Assembly (NCBI RefSeq): GCF_009811755.1
Contig: NZ_BLIV01000002.1
Location: 55,001-119,000 of the forward strand
Length of the DNA stretch: 64,000 nt
Direction of reading: 5' to 3'
DNA from: Roseobacter cerasinus
GTDB lineage: Bacteria > Pseudomonadota > Alphaproteobacteria > Rhodobacterales > Rhodobacteraceae
Shown here: in pieces, positions 8,842 through 17,481 of the stretch
Position numbering within the stretch: position 1 is the stretch's first letter
Layout of the letters: each line of letters starts with the position of its first letter
Notes under the pieces: model-generated
What the model saw: the letters and a program-made list of their open reading frames with translations, nothing else
What the model was told of the DNA's origin: nothing
Database searches by the model: none
Made by a program: the position numbers and the translations under genes

Positions 8842-9702
8842 CTATTCGGCCGCCAGCGGCATCTGCTCCTGCCCGATCTGCGCAATCTCAGCAATAACAC
8901 CCTGCAACGTCCGCTGCACATCAGCGAACCGCTCGCTGGGCTCGATCCGGCCTTCATCCATATAAATCGCGCGGTCAATCTCAACCTGCACCGCGTGCTG
9001 GCTCCGGGTCGGGCGGCCATAGGCCTGCGCCACGTAGGCCCCTGCAAAGGGTGCATTGCGCGTGACCGTGAATCCCGCTGAGATAAAGGCCGCTTCCACC
9101 CGATCAACAACCTCAGCGGCCGCAGCGGCACCAAACCGATCCCCCAGCACAATCTCGGGGCTGCGCGCGCCGGAGCGGGCCACACCCTGCACGGCCTCAT
9201 GTGGCATGGAATGGCAATCAATGAGCACGGCCTGCCCGTGCCGCTGCACGGCATCATCCAGCAGGCCCTGCAGCATATTGTGATAGGGATGCCAGTAGGT
9301 GTTCAACCGCGTCGTTGCTTCAAGCATACTGATCTTGCCCCGATAGATCGCACGCCCATTGGCAACCACACGCGGAATCACACCCAGACCAGACGCGACC
9401 CGAGGGTTGTGTCCGCGCCGCCGCACACCGTCGATCAACGCAGGATCAAGCTCGTCGCAGCTGCGATTAAGATCGACAAAGGCCCTTGGCGCACCGGCCT
9501 TCAACAAGGGCGCGCCATACTGCGGCGCACAGTCGAAAAGCTGATCGACAAAGGCATCCTCGGAAGACCGGATCGTCAGTTCATCCAACACACTGCTGCG
9601 CAGCATTGCCCATGGGTAGTTCCGCCCACTGTGCGGGGAGGCAAACACCACGCAAGACCGCGGTGTCTCAGGATAACTGACTTCGAACGCTGACTCGGAC
9701 AT
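8842..9702 (-). CDS. N-formylglutamate amidohydrolase family protein
   Basis: A 286-residue zinc amidohydrolase of the FGase family, which in histidine degradation releases formate from N-formylglutamate. Conserved features are ASPHSGRNYP, APRAFVDLNRS, the YWHPYH segment, LIDCHSMP, and the C-terminal VQVEIDRAIYMDE. No hut genes are nearby, so the physiological substrate is uncertain. The start MSESAFEVSY at 9702 is preferred because AAAGGTAG lies just upstream; an in-frame ATG at 9726 would add eight residues covering that site. A dispersed repeat follows the stop. Confidence 0.9.
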   Translation of the reverse strand: MSESAFEVSYPETPRSCVVFASPHSGRNYPWAMLRSSVLDELTIRSSEDAFVDQLFDCAPQYGAPLLKAGAPRAFVDLNRSCDELDPALIDGVRRRGHNPRVASGLGVIPRVVANGRAIYRGKISMLEATTRLNTYWHPYHNMLQGLLDDAVQRHGQAVLIDCHSMPHEAVQGVARSGARSPEIVLGDRFGAAAAAEVVDRVEAAFISAGFTVTRNAPFAGAYVAQAYGRPTRSQHAVQVEIDRAIYMDEGRIEPSERFADVQRTLQGVIAEIAQIGQEQMPLAAE

Positions 9703-9848
9703 AGAACTACCTTTAAGGGCAAGCATAGCGCAGAAAAAGGGGAATCCAAAAGCTCTTGATCTTATCTGCGTTACCTTTTAAAGACCCGCTACCGGCGCGA
9801 CCCCTCGCGCCCCATTTTATTTGGGGCCAGGGTATTTGAGCCGGTCGT

Positions 9849-9923
9849 GGGTGATTAGCTCAGCGGTAGAGCACTTCGTTGACATCGAAGGGGTCACTGG
9901 TTCGATCCCAGTATCGCCCACCA
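9849..9923 (+). tRNA. tRNA-Val (anticodon GAC)
   Basis: A complete 75-base cloverleaf with encoded CCA. The acceptor arms are GGGTGAT and ATCGCCC (one T-G pair), the D-arm is AGCTCAGCGGTAGAGC, the anticodon stem is CTTCG/CGAAG with loop TTGACAT (anticodon GAC at 9881-9883), and the T-arm is CTGGTTCGATCCCAG. GAC reads GUC and GUU valine codons. It lies 84 bases upstream of rpmJ and may be cotranscribed with it. Confidence 0.97.
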
Positions 9924-10007
9924 CCTGAACACCCGGTCCGGCTTGCCGGACTGCCCGCAACCCCGGCGCTGGCACGCGCGCCGACAGAGAGACCAAAGGA
10001 GAGGACC

Positions 10008-10133
10008 ATGAAGGTTCGCAATTCGCTCCGCTCGCTCAAGAATCGGCACCGTGACTGCCGTGTTGTGCGTCGCAAAGGCCGCGTCTACGTGATCAACAAG
10101 ACACAACGCCGGTTCAAAGCCCGCCAAGGCTGA
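10008..10133 (+). CDS. rpmJ: 50S ribosomal protein L36, zinc-free (C-minus) form
   Basis: A 41-residue basic protein of the large ribosomal subunit. It has one cysteine (C17) and lacks the C-C-C-H zinc ligands of the C-plus paralogue, so it is the zinc-independent type, like E. coli YkgO. In alphaproteobacteria this is usually the only L36. The start is well fixed by AAAGGAGAGG at 9995-10004. A strong terminator follows 20 bases after the stop, and tRNA-Val lies just upstream. Confidence 0.97.
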   Translation: MKVRNSLRSLKNRHRDCRVVRRKGRVYVINKTQRRFKARQG

Positions 10134-10154
10134 AACATCGACCAGAATTTTGAG

Positions 10155-10182
10155 AAAGCCGCTCCCCTGGGGCGGCTTTTTT
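10155..10182 (+). terminator. Rho-independent terminator after rpmJ
   Basis: Arms AAAGCCGC (10155-10162) and GCGGCTTT (10172-10179), with an inner CCC/GGG pairing possible, followed by T residues to 10182. Position and T run on the plus strand fit termination of the tRNA-Val/rpmJ transcript. Confidence 0.9.
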
Positions 10183-10317
10183 GTTTTGTAAGAGGGACCC
10201 GTGATCTTGCACAATTGCGTGAGCAACAGCCTCTTAACCTCGAATCTCGCGTAAAGTTGGTGGAAACCATCCGGCGCTAGACAGCGTTGAGTGGGTAGTA
10301 ATTGAGGATTGGGACCA

Positions 10318-10986
10318 ATGTTAACGAGACGATACTTTATTCAGACCAGTACGGCGCTGTTTTCTGCAGCTCTTCCGGCCACGCTTGTGGCAAGCCAGGC
10401 GGAGGCGGCGCAGGGCAAATGGGCGACATGGGATGCACGGGTGACACCGGCGAATTATGACCCATCCACGTCCAACCCCTGGGGCCTGCATCCGCGCTTC
10501 CTGCCGACGCGGGTCGAGGCCAACGCAAGCCTGCAACCGGGTGATATTCACGTCGATGCCGTTGCGCGCTATCTCTACCATGTCGATGGCAACGGCACAG
10601 CCATGCGTTACGGCGTCGCCATCGCACGCGGCAACCTATACGAGCCGGGCGTCTATACGATCCGACGCAAGGCCAAGTGGCCGAAATGGACACCAACCGC
10701 TGCCATGATCAAGCGCGAGCCGCATGTCTACGAAGAATTCGCCGATGGCGTGCCCGGCGGGCCAACCAACCCGCTTGGGTCTCGCGCGCTCTATCTCTTT
10801 GAAGGCAATCGCGACACCTATCTGCGCATTCACGGCACACCGAGCCCGCGCTCGATCGGCGGGCGGGCCAGCTCTGGTTGCGTGCGTATGGTCATGGCGC
10901 ATATCAACGGGCTCTACGACAATGTCTCAACCGGGGTCACAGCCCATCTTTACCCGGCAGAGACCTATGTCGCCGCCCGCAGCTGA
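10318..10986 (+). CDS. L,D-transpeptidase (YkuD/ErfK family), Tat-exported
   Basis: A 222-residue periplasmic enzyme that forms 3-3 cross-links in peptidoglycan or attaches proteins to it. The N-terminus has the Tat-like TRRYFIQTS motif, a hydrophobic stretch and AEA cleavage near residue 30. The YkuD domain carries H172 in RIHGTPSP and catalytic C188 in SSGCVRM, in the usual order. The ATG at 10318 is used, with GAGG eleven bases upstream; an in-frame TTG at 10309 would add three residues. It stands alone after the rpmJ terminator. Confidence 0.93.
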   Translation: MLTRRYFIQTSTALFSAALPATLVASQAEAAQGKWATWDARVTPANYDPSTSNPWGLHPRFLPTRVEANASLQPGDIHVDAVARYLYHVDGNGTAMRYGVAIARGNLYEPGVYTIRRKAKWPKWTPTAAMIKREPHVYEEFADGVPGGPTNPLGSRALYLFEGNRDTYLRIHGTPSPRSIGGRASSGCVRMVMAHINGLYDNVSTGVTAHLYPAETYVAARS

Positions 10987-11013
10987 CGCATTGTAACAGG
11001 CGCCAAGCCCCGA

Positions 11014-11274
11014 TCACTCAGACGGGGGCTTGGTGCAAATTGGGCTTCCGGCCTTGTTCCGCAACGGCAGCAGCGTGGTCTCAACCGGCCCCGAATGCCG
11101 ATACCAATAGCAGCCATCTTCCTCTTTGATGCGCACCGATGACAGATCTTGATTCGGCGCGGCCATGGCAACAACCTCTTCAGGCAGGTTTCGGATCGGC
11201 GTCCCGGTCCCTGACTCCACACAAGCACCAAGCGTCAAGAGGGCGGCCATTGGCCAAATGATCTGAGTTTTCAT
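11014..11274 (-). CDS. Small hypothetical lipoprotein
   Basis: An 86-residue protein with a lipoprotein signal: MKTQ, a hydrophobic core, and a lipobox LGAC with the lipid-bearing cysteine near residue 18. The mature part is short, contains a CYWYRHSGPVETTLLPLRNKAG segment with two further cysteines, and is not a family I can name. An in-frame upstream ATG at 11331 would place the lipobox too far inside, so 11274 is taken. It is convergent with the L,D-transpeptidase. Confidence 0.75.
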   Translation of the reverse strand: MKTQIIWPMAALLTLGACVESGTGTPIRNLPEEVVAMAAPNQDLSSVRIKEEDGCYWYRHSGPVETTLLPLRNKAGSPICTKPPSE

Positions 11275-11444
11275 CGTTGCGTCCACCAAAAGTGTTTCCG
11301 ATTGCTGACCCATCGACAGATGGGCTGTCAACGCGCAACCTACGCAACTCTGATTTGAAAGTGGTTAATGACCGCGAGGTCACACCCGAACACGGGCCTC
11401 CGAGGGGGCACCGGCCTCCGATGGCGAAGGCCGGCCTTCCTGTC

Positions 11445-12344
11445 TTACGCGTTCCGCCCGCGACGGCGCAGTCCTGCCGCGCCAAGCAGCGCGGATCCGA
11501 GCAACCAGGCCCCAGCTGGCAATGGCACCGGTGCAGGGGTGGGTTCACCAAAGATGAAATCGTCCATCGCGACAACACTGCTGCCGCTGGTCGCTTCGTC
11601 GATCGGTATGAAACCGGCCTGCACAGTCGCACCGGCGATCACGGGCGAATCAAACAGAATGCCGAGGAACGACAAACCACCCGGCCCGCTGGCCTCCGCA
11701 TTGAAGACAAAATCCGGCGTGTCCTGCGTGATATCCTGGCCTTCGGTGAAAAGTGCAATTGCAGCATCTGTGCTTGGCTCGGGGAGGCCGATGTCGATCT
11801 CACTCACGTTTGTGAAAACGATCCCAAGACCCATGCTGAACGCAGGGGAGACCTGATCAGCCGGATCAAAGAACAACACGTCGAACACGGTACCACCCGT
11901 GGGCGCAAAAAGCCGCTCGGGGCTGAAGACCGCCAGCTCATCCGGAAACCCGAACCGGACCGGTTCACCCGAGGCGTCGGTGCTGCTCAGCTGAAACCCT
12001 TCGGCGATCTGCTCCGGCGGCCCGGCAAGGGGGTTTACACTAGACCGAAACTCGATCCCCCGCGCCCGCGGTGCCGCACCAAAGTTGAAGAAATCGCCGG
12101 GAAATTCATTCGGGTCGGACACCGCATCCGGTGCCGCATCCCAGTTGATCTGTCTTCGGCCCCCTTTGAAGTTCTGCGGCTCATTGGGGTTGAGAGCCCC
12201 CAAAGCGGTGCGAAAGGCATCGACCTCCGCCTGAATGCTGGCCGCATTTGGCCCGGCTGCGGAAAAAACAACGGGAGCCGCCATGGCGAGGCCCGGGGCC
12301 AGAACGGCCACGGCCAAAACGGCGGGAAAACGCATTGAAAACAT
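11445..12344 (-). CDS. VPLPA-CTERM sorting-domain exported protein
   Basis: A 299-residue protein with a Sec signal peptide (about 1-25, ending AMAAP), a beta-rich body similar to other PEP-CTERM surface proteins, and a C-terminal tripartite sorting signal: VPLPAGAWLLGSALL, then a hydrophobic helix and RRRGRNA. This is the VPLPA-CTERM variant recognised by an exosortase, which transfers proteins to the cell surface or polysaccharide matrix. No exosortase is in this window. The start at 12344 follows AGGAGG by four bases; ATG 12335 is an alternative. Confidence 0.88.
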   Translation of the reverse strand: MFSMRFPAVLAVAVLAPGLAMAAPVVFSAAGPNAASIQAEVDAFRTALGALNPNEPQNFKGGRRQINWDAAPDAVSDPNEFPGDFFNFGAAPRARGIEFRSSVNPLAGPPEQIAEGFQLSSTDASGEPVRFGFPDELAVFSPERLFAPTGGTVFDVLFFDPADQVSPAFSMGLGIVFTNVSEIDIGLPEPSTDAAIALFTEGQDITQDTPDFVFNAEASGPGGLSFLGILFDSPVIAGATVQAGFIPIDEATSGSSVVAMDDFIFGEPTPAPVPLPAGAWLLGSALLGAAGLRRRGRNA

Positions 12345-12642
12345 AAAACCTCCTGAGGAAATGCTGTGAGAAAATGGTGCCCGCATCAAAGGCGAGCTCT
12401 GGATCCAGGCAGATAGGAGGTCTGGCCAATGGGCCGCTTGAAACCGGACCAGCGAAAGCTGGTGCCCAATCACGTCCTCCCAAAAACACACCGGAGGCTC
12501 TCAAGACGGTCCCTGTCATGGCCAGGCTCCTACCTGCAAACGCAAGCACCTTGGGGTGTGCTTGCAGGAGGGTTACAGACGGGCAGACCGGATTATTCCC
12601 GCAATTCGCGAAAATTTTTGAAAAATTGAGAAGAAGTCGCCT
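12345..12642. other. Intergenic region with several hairpins
   Basis: The 298-base gap between the anti-sigma gene and the VPLPA-CTERM gene contains a GNRA-type hairpin (ACCAGC, GAAA, GCTGGT at 12448-12463) and a second with arms GCAAGCAC (12542-12549) and GTGCTTGC (12558-12565). The second could end the sigma/anti-sigma transcript, although no T run follows on the minus strand. The right part must contain the VPLPA-CTERM promoter if that gene is transcribed separately. No coding sequence is supported. Confidence 0.45.
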
Positions 12643-13419
12643 TCAGACCTGGGTGGCCGCAGCTTCGGCGACAGCGCGCAGGTCACTGCGGTCATCATCA
12701 CCGACGACCACAAAGTTCGCACCCGCGCCACCCCAAGCGACCATGTTGAACACACCGATGGTACGCTCTGCGAAGCCCGCGCGGGGTGTATCCGTTGCGA
12801 TCAGGCAGAGGGCAACCACCCGGTCATCCTCGTCGAGATACATGAGCTGCGCCACCGGTTTGCCAGCCGCGACCAGTAACCGGGCCCCTTGAAACTCAAG
12901 CCCCTGCCCAGACAGATCGGGCACCGCGACAGCCGCACCGACCGTATTGCTCAGCCAGGTCTGAATATGCTCCGTTTCCGAGGCAGGCACCTCGACCAAA
13001 TGCCGCTTTTGTGTCGCATAGATCGCGTGATACTCCGCAATGTCCTGCAGCCAGCCGGGGGCAGACGCGACGGCCGGAGCCCGCGATTGACCCGTCCAGT
13101 ACCCGCCAGCAGCACCCACAAACAAGGCGAGCATGACGGCCAGAGCCGCGAGCCATGACCGCCCCGCAGCCGGTGCGACAGGAGCATTGGCCACCTCCGC
13201 TTCGGGCGCCTCCTGGATCGCGCGGGCCAGATCAAGCGGAACCGGAGCACGGATCATTTCATCGAATTCGTCACGCGCAACCTGATCCGCGCCCATCAGC
13301 GCCTCCAGCTCTGCCTGAAGCTCCGGGTCGCTCTGCAAGTGCTGCTCAATCGCTTCGGTTTCGGCCACCGACAGTTGCCCATCAAGAAAGGCGCTGAGCT
13401 TCTCGCTGTCCTGCGTCAT
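12643..13419 (-). CDS. Membrane anti-sigma factor
   Basis: A 258-residue protein with the build of ECF anti-sigma factors: an N-terminal cytoplasmic helical domain (1-85, starting KLSAFLDGQLSVAETEAIEQHL), one transmembrane helix (about 88-108, LAALAVMLALFVGAAGGYW), and an extracytoplasmic domain. It lacks an HxxxCxxC zinc motif in the anti-sigma domain. The start overlaps the end of the sigma factor gene by four bases (ATGA), so the two are coexpressed and translationally coupled. It should hold the ECF factor at the membrane; the signal is unknown. Confidence 0.9.
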   Translation of the reverse strand: MTQDSEKLSAFLDGQLSVAETEAIEQHLQSDPELQAELEALMGADQVARDEFDEMIRAPVPLDLARAIQEAPEAEVANAPVAPAAGRSWLAALAVMLALFVGAAGGYWTGQSRAPAVASAPGWLQDIAEYHAIYATQKRHLVEVPASETEHIQTWLSNTVGAAVAVPDLSGQGLEFQGARLLVAAGKPVAQLMYLDEDDRVVALCLIATDTPRAGFAERTIGVFNMVAWGGAGANFVVVGDDDRSDLRAVAEAAATQV

Positions 13420-13928
13420 TGCAAGCCTCCCCCGGTCTCGGCGATCTTCCGGGCAAGGGTCTTCCGTGCGCGGTACATCCGGCTCATCACTGTGCCCACG
13501 GGAACATCCAGCAATTCCGCCGCCTCGGCATAGCTATAGCCTTCGACCGAGACGACCAGCAATGTGGTCGCCAGGTCGGAGGGGAGCTGTTCGATCTTGC
13601 CCTGTAGCTGACGTGCGGCAACACGGGCCTCGCCGGTTTCGGTTGTCACAAGTTCAACGCTGTCCTCGGCGGGAATATGGCCGCTGCCCATCCGCACCTG
13701 CCGCTTGCGCACTTCGTTGATCCACAGGTTGCGGGTGATGCGAAAGAGCCATCGGTCCAGCGGTTGGGCCGGGTCCCAGAGACTGGCACGGCTGAGGGCG
13801 CGCAGGCAGGCGTCCTGTACCAGATCATCGGCTTCGGGCGCAGACCGAGTCAGGGTCTGCGCAAACCGCCGCAGTCGCGGCAGCAAGGCAATCATTTCGC
13901 GCTTCAGATCCGACACGTTCTGCCCCAC
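13416..13928 (-). CDS. ECF-family RNA polymerase sigma factor
   Basis: A 170-residue group 4 sigma factor. Region 2 spans about residues 10-80 (ADDLVQDACLRALSR and LDRWLFRITRNLWINEVRKR); region 4 spans about 110-165 with the helix-turn-helix EGYSYAEAAELLDVPVGTVMSR. It directs RNA polymerase to envelope-stress-type promoters. It is the first gene of a two-gene operon with its anti-sigma factor and diverges from the SBP56 operon. Target genes are not evident, but the VPLPA-CTERM gene downstream and the divergent operon are the natural candidates. Confidence 0.94.
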   Translation of the reverse strand: MGQNVSDLKREMIALLPRLRRFAQTLTRSAPEADDLVQDACLRALSRASLWDPAQPLDRWLFRITRNLWINEVRKRQVRMGSGHIPAEDSVELVTTETGEARVAARQLQGKIEQLPSDLATTLLVVSVEGYSYAEAAELLDVPVGTVMSRMYRARKTLARKIAETGGGLQ

Positions 13929-14240
13929 GCACCACGCTCACCTTCAAAAGAGCGCCGCGGCAAGTATGGCGGCGCAAGCCCGTCCAGTGCAACCGGCTTT
14001 CGACAGGGCTTGCTGGGGCGGGTGAGGTAAGAGTTACGCGCGGTTTGGACGCATCAGCACAGGCTACGGCATTTTAATTATAACTATCTGAAATTAATCA
14101 TTAATCAGGACGCGCTCAACCGAGTTGATCACAAGCTGAACACGCTCAACGTGAAAAATTAATTGTCTGACATTTGATTCTATGCCAGCCTTTCTGCGGG
14201 GGGCGCTGTGATGACATGCGTCCAACAGGGAGGAAAACAG
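13929..14240. promoter_or_regulatory. Divergent promoter region of the ECF sigma and SBP56 operons
   Basis: This 312-base region is markedly AT-rich around 14075-14110 and 14155-14185 compared with its surroundings. It contains an 11-base direct repeat, ACGCGCTCAAC at 14110-14120 and ACACGCTCAAC at 14140-14150, exactly 30 bases apart (about three helical turns), as expected for paired activator sites on one DNA face. A good ribosome binding site GGGAGG lies before the SBP56 ATG. No -35/-10 pair could be assigned with confidence. Confidence 0.45.
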
Positions 14241-15641
14241 ATGAATCTAAGACCAGACCCAACATTTTATCCGACGCCTCAGATGGCCATGCAGGCCCCG
14301 GTTGAGACGCTCGCTTTCACATTGATGCTCAGCCCCGACGGCTCGCAGCCCGATGGCCTCGCCGTTGTGGATGTGGACCCGACATCCGACACCTATGGCC
14401 AGATCGTGCACAGTCTATTCATGCCGAACAAAGGCGACGAGTTTCATCACTTCGGCTGGAACGCCTGCTCGTCCGCGCTGTCACCGCTGACCGGCCACGC
14501 ATTCCTCGAACGGCGCTATCTGATCATCCCCGGCATCCGGTCGAGCCGAATCTACGTGATCGACGTGAAGGAGCCGCTGAAGGCCAAGATCCACAAGATC
14601 ATCGAACCGGAAGAGCTGTTTGAGAAGACCGGCTATTCCCGCCCGCACACCATCCACTGCGGCCCCGAGGGCATTTATGTCAGCACGCTGGGCGGCGGTG
14701 GCGAGGACGGCACAGATGGCCCTCCCGGCATCTTCATCATGGATTGCGAAACCTTCGAGATTCTGGGTCGCTACGAGATGGATCGCGGCGCGCAGGACAA
14801 GCACTATGATTTCTGGTGGAACCTGCCGCGCGACTATATGGTCAGCTCCGAATGGGGTCTGCCGCCGCAGTTCGAAAACGGCGTGGTGCCCGAAGATCTG
14901 CTCAGCAACAAATACGGCCATTCGATCCACTTCTGGGACCTGCGCGCGCGCAAGAACATCCAGACCATCGATCTGGGCGAGAACCACCAGATGGCGCTGG
15001 AGATCCGTCCTGCCCATGATCCGGCCAAAGAGTATGGCTTCTGCGGCGTGGTGGTGGACACCACCAACCTGCAAGGCGCGATCTTTACGTGGTGGCGCAA
15101 GGAGGATGGCACCTTCGAGGCCAAGAAGACGGTGACCATTGACCCTGTTCCCGCGGATGCCGATGACCTCCCGGACCTGCTGAAGGGCTTTGGCGCTGTG
15201 CCACCGCTGGTCACCGACATCGACCTCAGCCTCGATGACAAATACCTCTATGTCGCTTGCTGGGGGCTGGGCGAGATGCACCAATATGACGTCTCCGACC
15301 CGATGAATCCCAAGCTCGCGGGCAAAGTCGATCTGGGTGGGATTGTGGCCAAGCACAAGCACCCCAACGGCAAGGAATTCGGCTACGGTCCGCAGATGGT
15401 CGAGATCAGCCGCGACGGCAAGCGCGTCTACTGGACCAATTCGCTCTATTCGACCTGGGATGACCAATTCTACCCTGGTGATCGCGGCGCGGCGATGGTC
15501 TGTGCCGATGTGGGCGCAAACGGCGGGCTGACCCTGAACAAGGATTTCTGGGTCGAGTTCCCCGACGGCTACCGCAGCCACCAGATCAGGCTTGAGGGCG
15601 GCGACTGCTCGACTGACAGTTTCTGCTACCCCTCTGTCTAG
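14241..15641 (+). CDS. mtoX: SBP56-family selenium-binding protein / methanethiol oxidase
   Basis: A 466-residue beta-propeller of the SBP56 family. Bacterial members studied in Hyphomicrobium and Ruegeria are copper-dependent methanethiol oxidases converting methanethiol to formaldehyde, sulfide and peroxide, a step in DMSP breakdown. Conserved family stretches are HHFGWNACSS, RSSRIYVIDV, YSRPHTIHC, SSEWGLP, and GPQMVEISRDGKRVYWTNSLYS near the end. No signal peptide is visible here, although some methanethiol oxidases are periplasmic. The ATG at 14241 has GGGAGGAAAACAG before it; an ATG at 14208 is rejected. The stop is four bases from the next gene. Confidence 0.9.
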   Translation: MNLRPDPTFYPTPQMAMQAPVETLAFTLMLSPDGSQPDGLAVVDVDPTSDTYGQIVHSLFMPNKGDEFHHFGWNACSSALSPLTGHAFLERRYLIIPGIRSSRIYVIDVKEPLKAKIHKIIEPEELFEKTGYSRPHTIHCGPEGIYVSTLGGGGEDGTDGPPGIFIMDCETFEILGRYEMDRGAQDKHYDFWWNLPRDYMVSSEWGLPPQFENGVVPEDLLSNKYGHSIHFWDLRARKNIQTIDLGENHQMALEIRPAHDPAKEYGFCGVVVDTTNLQGAIFTWWRKEDGTFEAKKTVTIDPVPADADDLPDLLKGFGAVPPLVTDIDLSLDDKYLYVACWGLGEMHQYDVSDPMNPKLAGKVDLGGIVAKHKHPNGKEFGYGPQMVEISRDGKRVYWTNSLYSTWDDQFYPGDRGAAMVCADVGANGGLTLNKDFWVEFPDGYRSHQIRLEGGDCSTDSFCYPSV

Positions 15642-15645
15642 CTGA

Positions 15646-16305
15646 ATGGAGAGCATGAACACGGCGGCGTCCCTTTGGTCCGCCGTCGTGGTCTCCGGTC
15701 TCTATCACGGGGTCAATCCCGGCATGGGTTGGCCTCTAGCGGTCTCTGCCGCCCTGATGGCGCGCAAAACCGGCGATCTCTACAAGGCGCTGGCCGCCCT
15801 GGCGGCAGGGCACCTATTGGCGATGGCGGCGATCCTCTTTCCGTTCTCGGCCCTCATGGTACTGGTCGAATGGCAGGTGCAGATCCAGACGGGCGCCGCT
15901 CTGCTTGTCATTGCGCTCGGGTTCTATCTGCTGATCAACCGTCGCCACCCCCGGTTTCTTGCGCGCGTACCGCCCTCGCGCCTCGCGCTTTGGTCCTTTC
16001 TGGCGGCGATGGCCCATGGCGCAGGGCTCATGCTGGTGCCGATCTACCTCGGGATCTGCGGAACCCTGGAGACGGATTCCGGCCATGCAGCCGCCTATAG
16101 CCTCATGTGGAACAACGCCACCGCTGCCCTGGCCGTAGCCCTCGCGCATACTGGCGCGATGGTGCTGGCGGGCGGCGCGATCGCCGTCGGCGTCTACTAC
16201 TGGCTCGGGCTGAGGTTTCTGCAGAAGAGCTGGTTCAACCTCGATCTGATCTGGGCGCTCAGCCTAATCATTGTCGGGCTTATCGCGCTCCTCACCGCAC
16301 ATTGA
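15646..16305 (+). CDS. Polytopic membrane protein with intramembrane histidines
   Basis: A 219-residue protein with about six transmembrane helices. I do not recognise a named family; the first helix motif HGVNPGMGW is loosely like the HxxxPxHG motifs of NicO/HupE-type metal carriers. Histidines H21, H56, H124 and H168 all lie within predicted helices next to glycine, suggesting an ion or metal path. It starts four bases after the SBP56 stop, so it is almost certainly cotranscribed and translationally coupled. A copper supply role for the SBP56 enzyme is an attractive inference, unproven. A second in-frame ATG lies at 15655. Confidence 0.85.
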   Translation: MESMNTAASLWSAVVVSGLYHGVNPGMGWPLAVSAALMARKTGDLYKALAALAAGHLLAMAAILFPFSALMVLVEWQVQIQTGAALLVIALGFYLLINRRHPRFLARVPPSRLALWSFLAAMAHGAGLMLVPIYLGICGTLETDSGHAAAYSLMWNNATAALAVALAHTGAMVLAGGAIAVGVYYWLGLRFLQKSWFNLDLIWALSLIIVGLIALLTAH

Positions 16306-16381
16306 TCCGTGGCCCCCTTGCCCTTGCTCTGCGCACCCTCCACGATGGGCAAACCGCAGATGCAACGAGGAACGCCGCAAC

Positions 16382-17251
16382 ATGAGCTCCACCGAATACA
16401 CGCCGCCGAAAGTCTGGACCTGGGACGAGGACAGCGGCGGCACCTGGGCCAGTACCAACCGGCCCATCGCAGGTGCCACCCACGACAAGGAGCTGCCCGT
16501 CGGCAAGCACCCGTTGCAGCTCTACTCGCTGGCCACGCCTAACGGGCAGAAGGTGACCATCATGCTCGAAGAGCTGCTGGCGCTCGGGCATGATGGGGCG
16601 GAATACGATGCATGGTTGATCCGCATCGGCGAGGGGGAGCAGTTCGGAAGCGGCTTTGTCGAGATCAACCCGAACTCCAAGATCCCCGCGATGTTTGACA
16701 AAGACACGGGCCTGCGCGTCTTCGAGAGCGCTTCGATCCTGATGTATCTCGCCGAGAAGTTCGACAACACCTTTCTGCCCACCGAGCTGAAGGCCCGCAC
16801 CGAATGCCTCAACTGGCTCTTCTGGCTGCAGGGCTCCGCGCCCTATCTCGGCGGCGGCTTCGGCCATTTCTACGCCTATGCGCCCTTCAAGCAGGAGTAT
16901 CCGATCAACCGTTTTGCCATGGAGACCAAGCGGCAATTGGATGTGCTCGACCGGCATCTGGCCGATCACGAATACCTCGCGGGCGATACCTACACGATTG
17001 CCGATATGGTCACCTGGCCGTGGTACGGGCGCACCGCGCGGGGCGAGAGCTATGACGCGGGCGAGTTCCTTTCCGTGCATGAGTATACAAATGTGATCCG
17101 CTGGGAGAAGCAGATCGGCGCGCGCCCGGCGGTGCAGCGCGGTGTGATGGTGAACCGCACCAGCGGCCCGCTGGACGGGCAGTTGCACGAGCGCCACGAC
17201 GCCAGCGACTTCGACACGAAGACCCAGGACAAGATCGGCGAAAAGGCCTGA
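16382..17251 (+). CDS. yghU: Glutathione-dependent disulfide-bond oxidoreductase (YghU-like GST)
   Basis: A 289-residue nu-class glutathione transferase. The long N-terminal arm (TPPKVWTWDEDSGGTWASTN RPIAG region), the thioredoxin-fold motif with ATPNGQKVTIMLEE, INPNSKIPAM and FESASILMYLAEKF, and the all-helical C-terminal domain match YghU, which reduces disulfides with bound glutathione. It follows the membrane protein by 76 bases on the same strand, so the three genes form a probable sulfur-redox operon. GAGGA precedes the ATG at 16382. Confidence 0.92.
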   Translation: MSSTEYTPPKVWTWDEDSGGTWASTNRPIAGATHDKELPVGKHPLQLYSLATPNGQKVTIMLEELLALGHDGAEYDAWLIRIGEGEQFGSGFVEINPNSKIPAMFDKDTGLRVFESASILMYLAEKFDNTFLPTELKARTECLNWLFWLQGSAPYLGGGFGHFYAYAPFKQEYPINRFAMETKRQLDVLDRHLADHEYLAGDTYTIADMVTWPWYGRTARGESYDAGEFLSVHEYTNVIRWEKQIGARPAVQRGVMVNRTSGPLDGQLHERHDASDFDTKTQDKIGEKA

Positions 17252-17481
17252 TCAAGTTAGGCATGCCTGAACCAGCTGTCCCGCCCGGCTGATAAGCCGG
17301 GCATCGGTCGTTGTTGTCCGTCGTCGCCAATGGTGCTCGGACCAGTGGCGCATCCATTGGCAACTCCGAGCGACAAGGGCGACACCTCCCCCGGAGGGCG
17401 ATTTTGCGACCTCGAAAGCTGCAATACGTCAACTCTTCTGGTGATGAAGCGCGCAGCCCATTCGGGACAAACGCCCACCAG

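Noticed and set aside
17284-17301. CCCGGCT/AGCCGGG hairpin after yghU as a terminator
   Set aside because: The stem is good but there is no T run; the repeat further downstream is an equally likely end, so it was not given its own entry.
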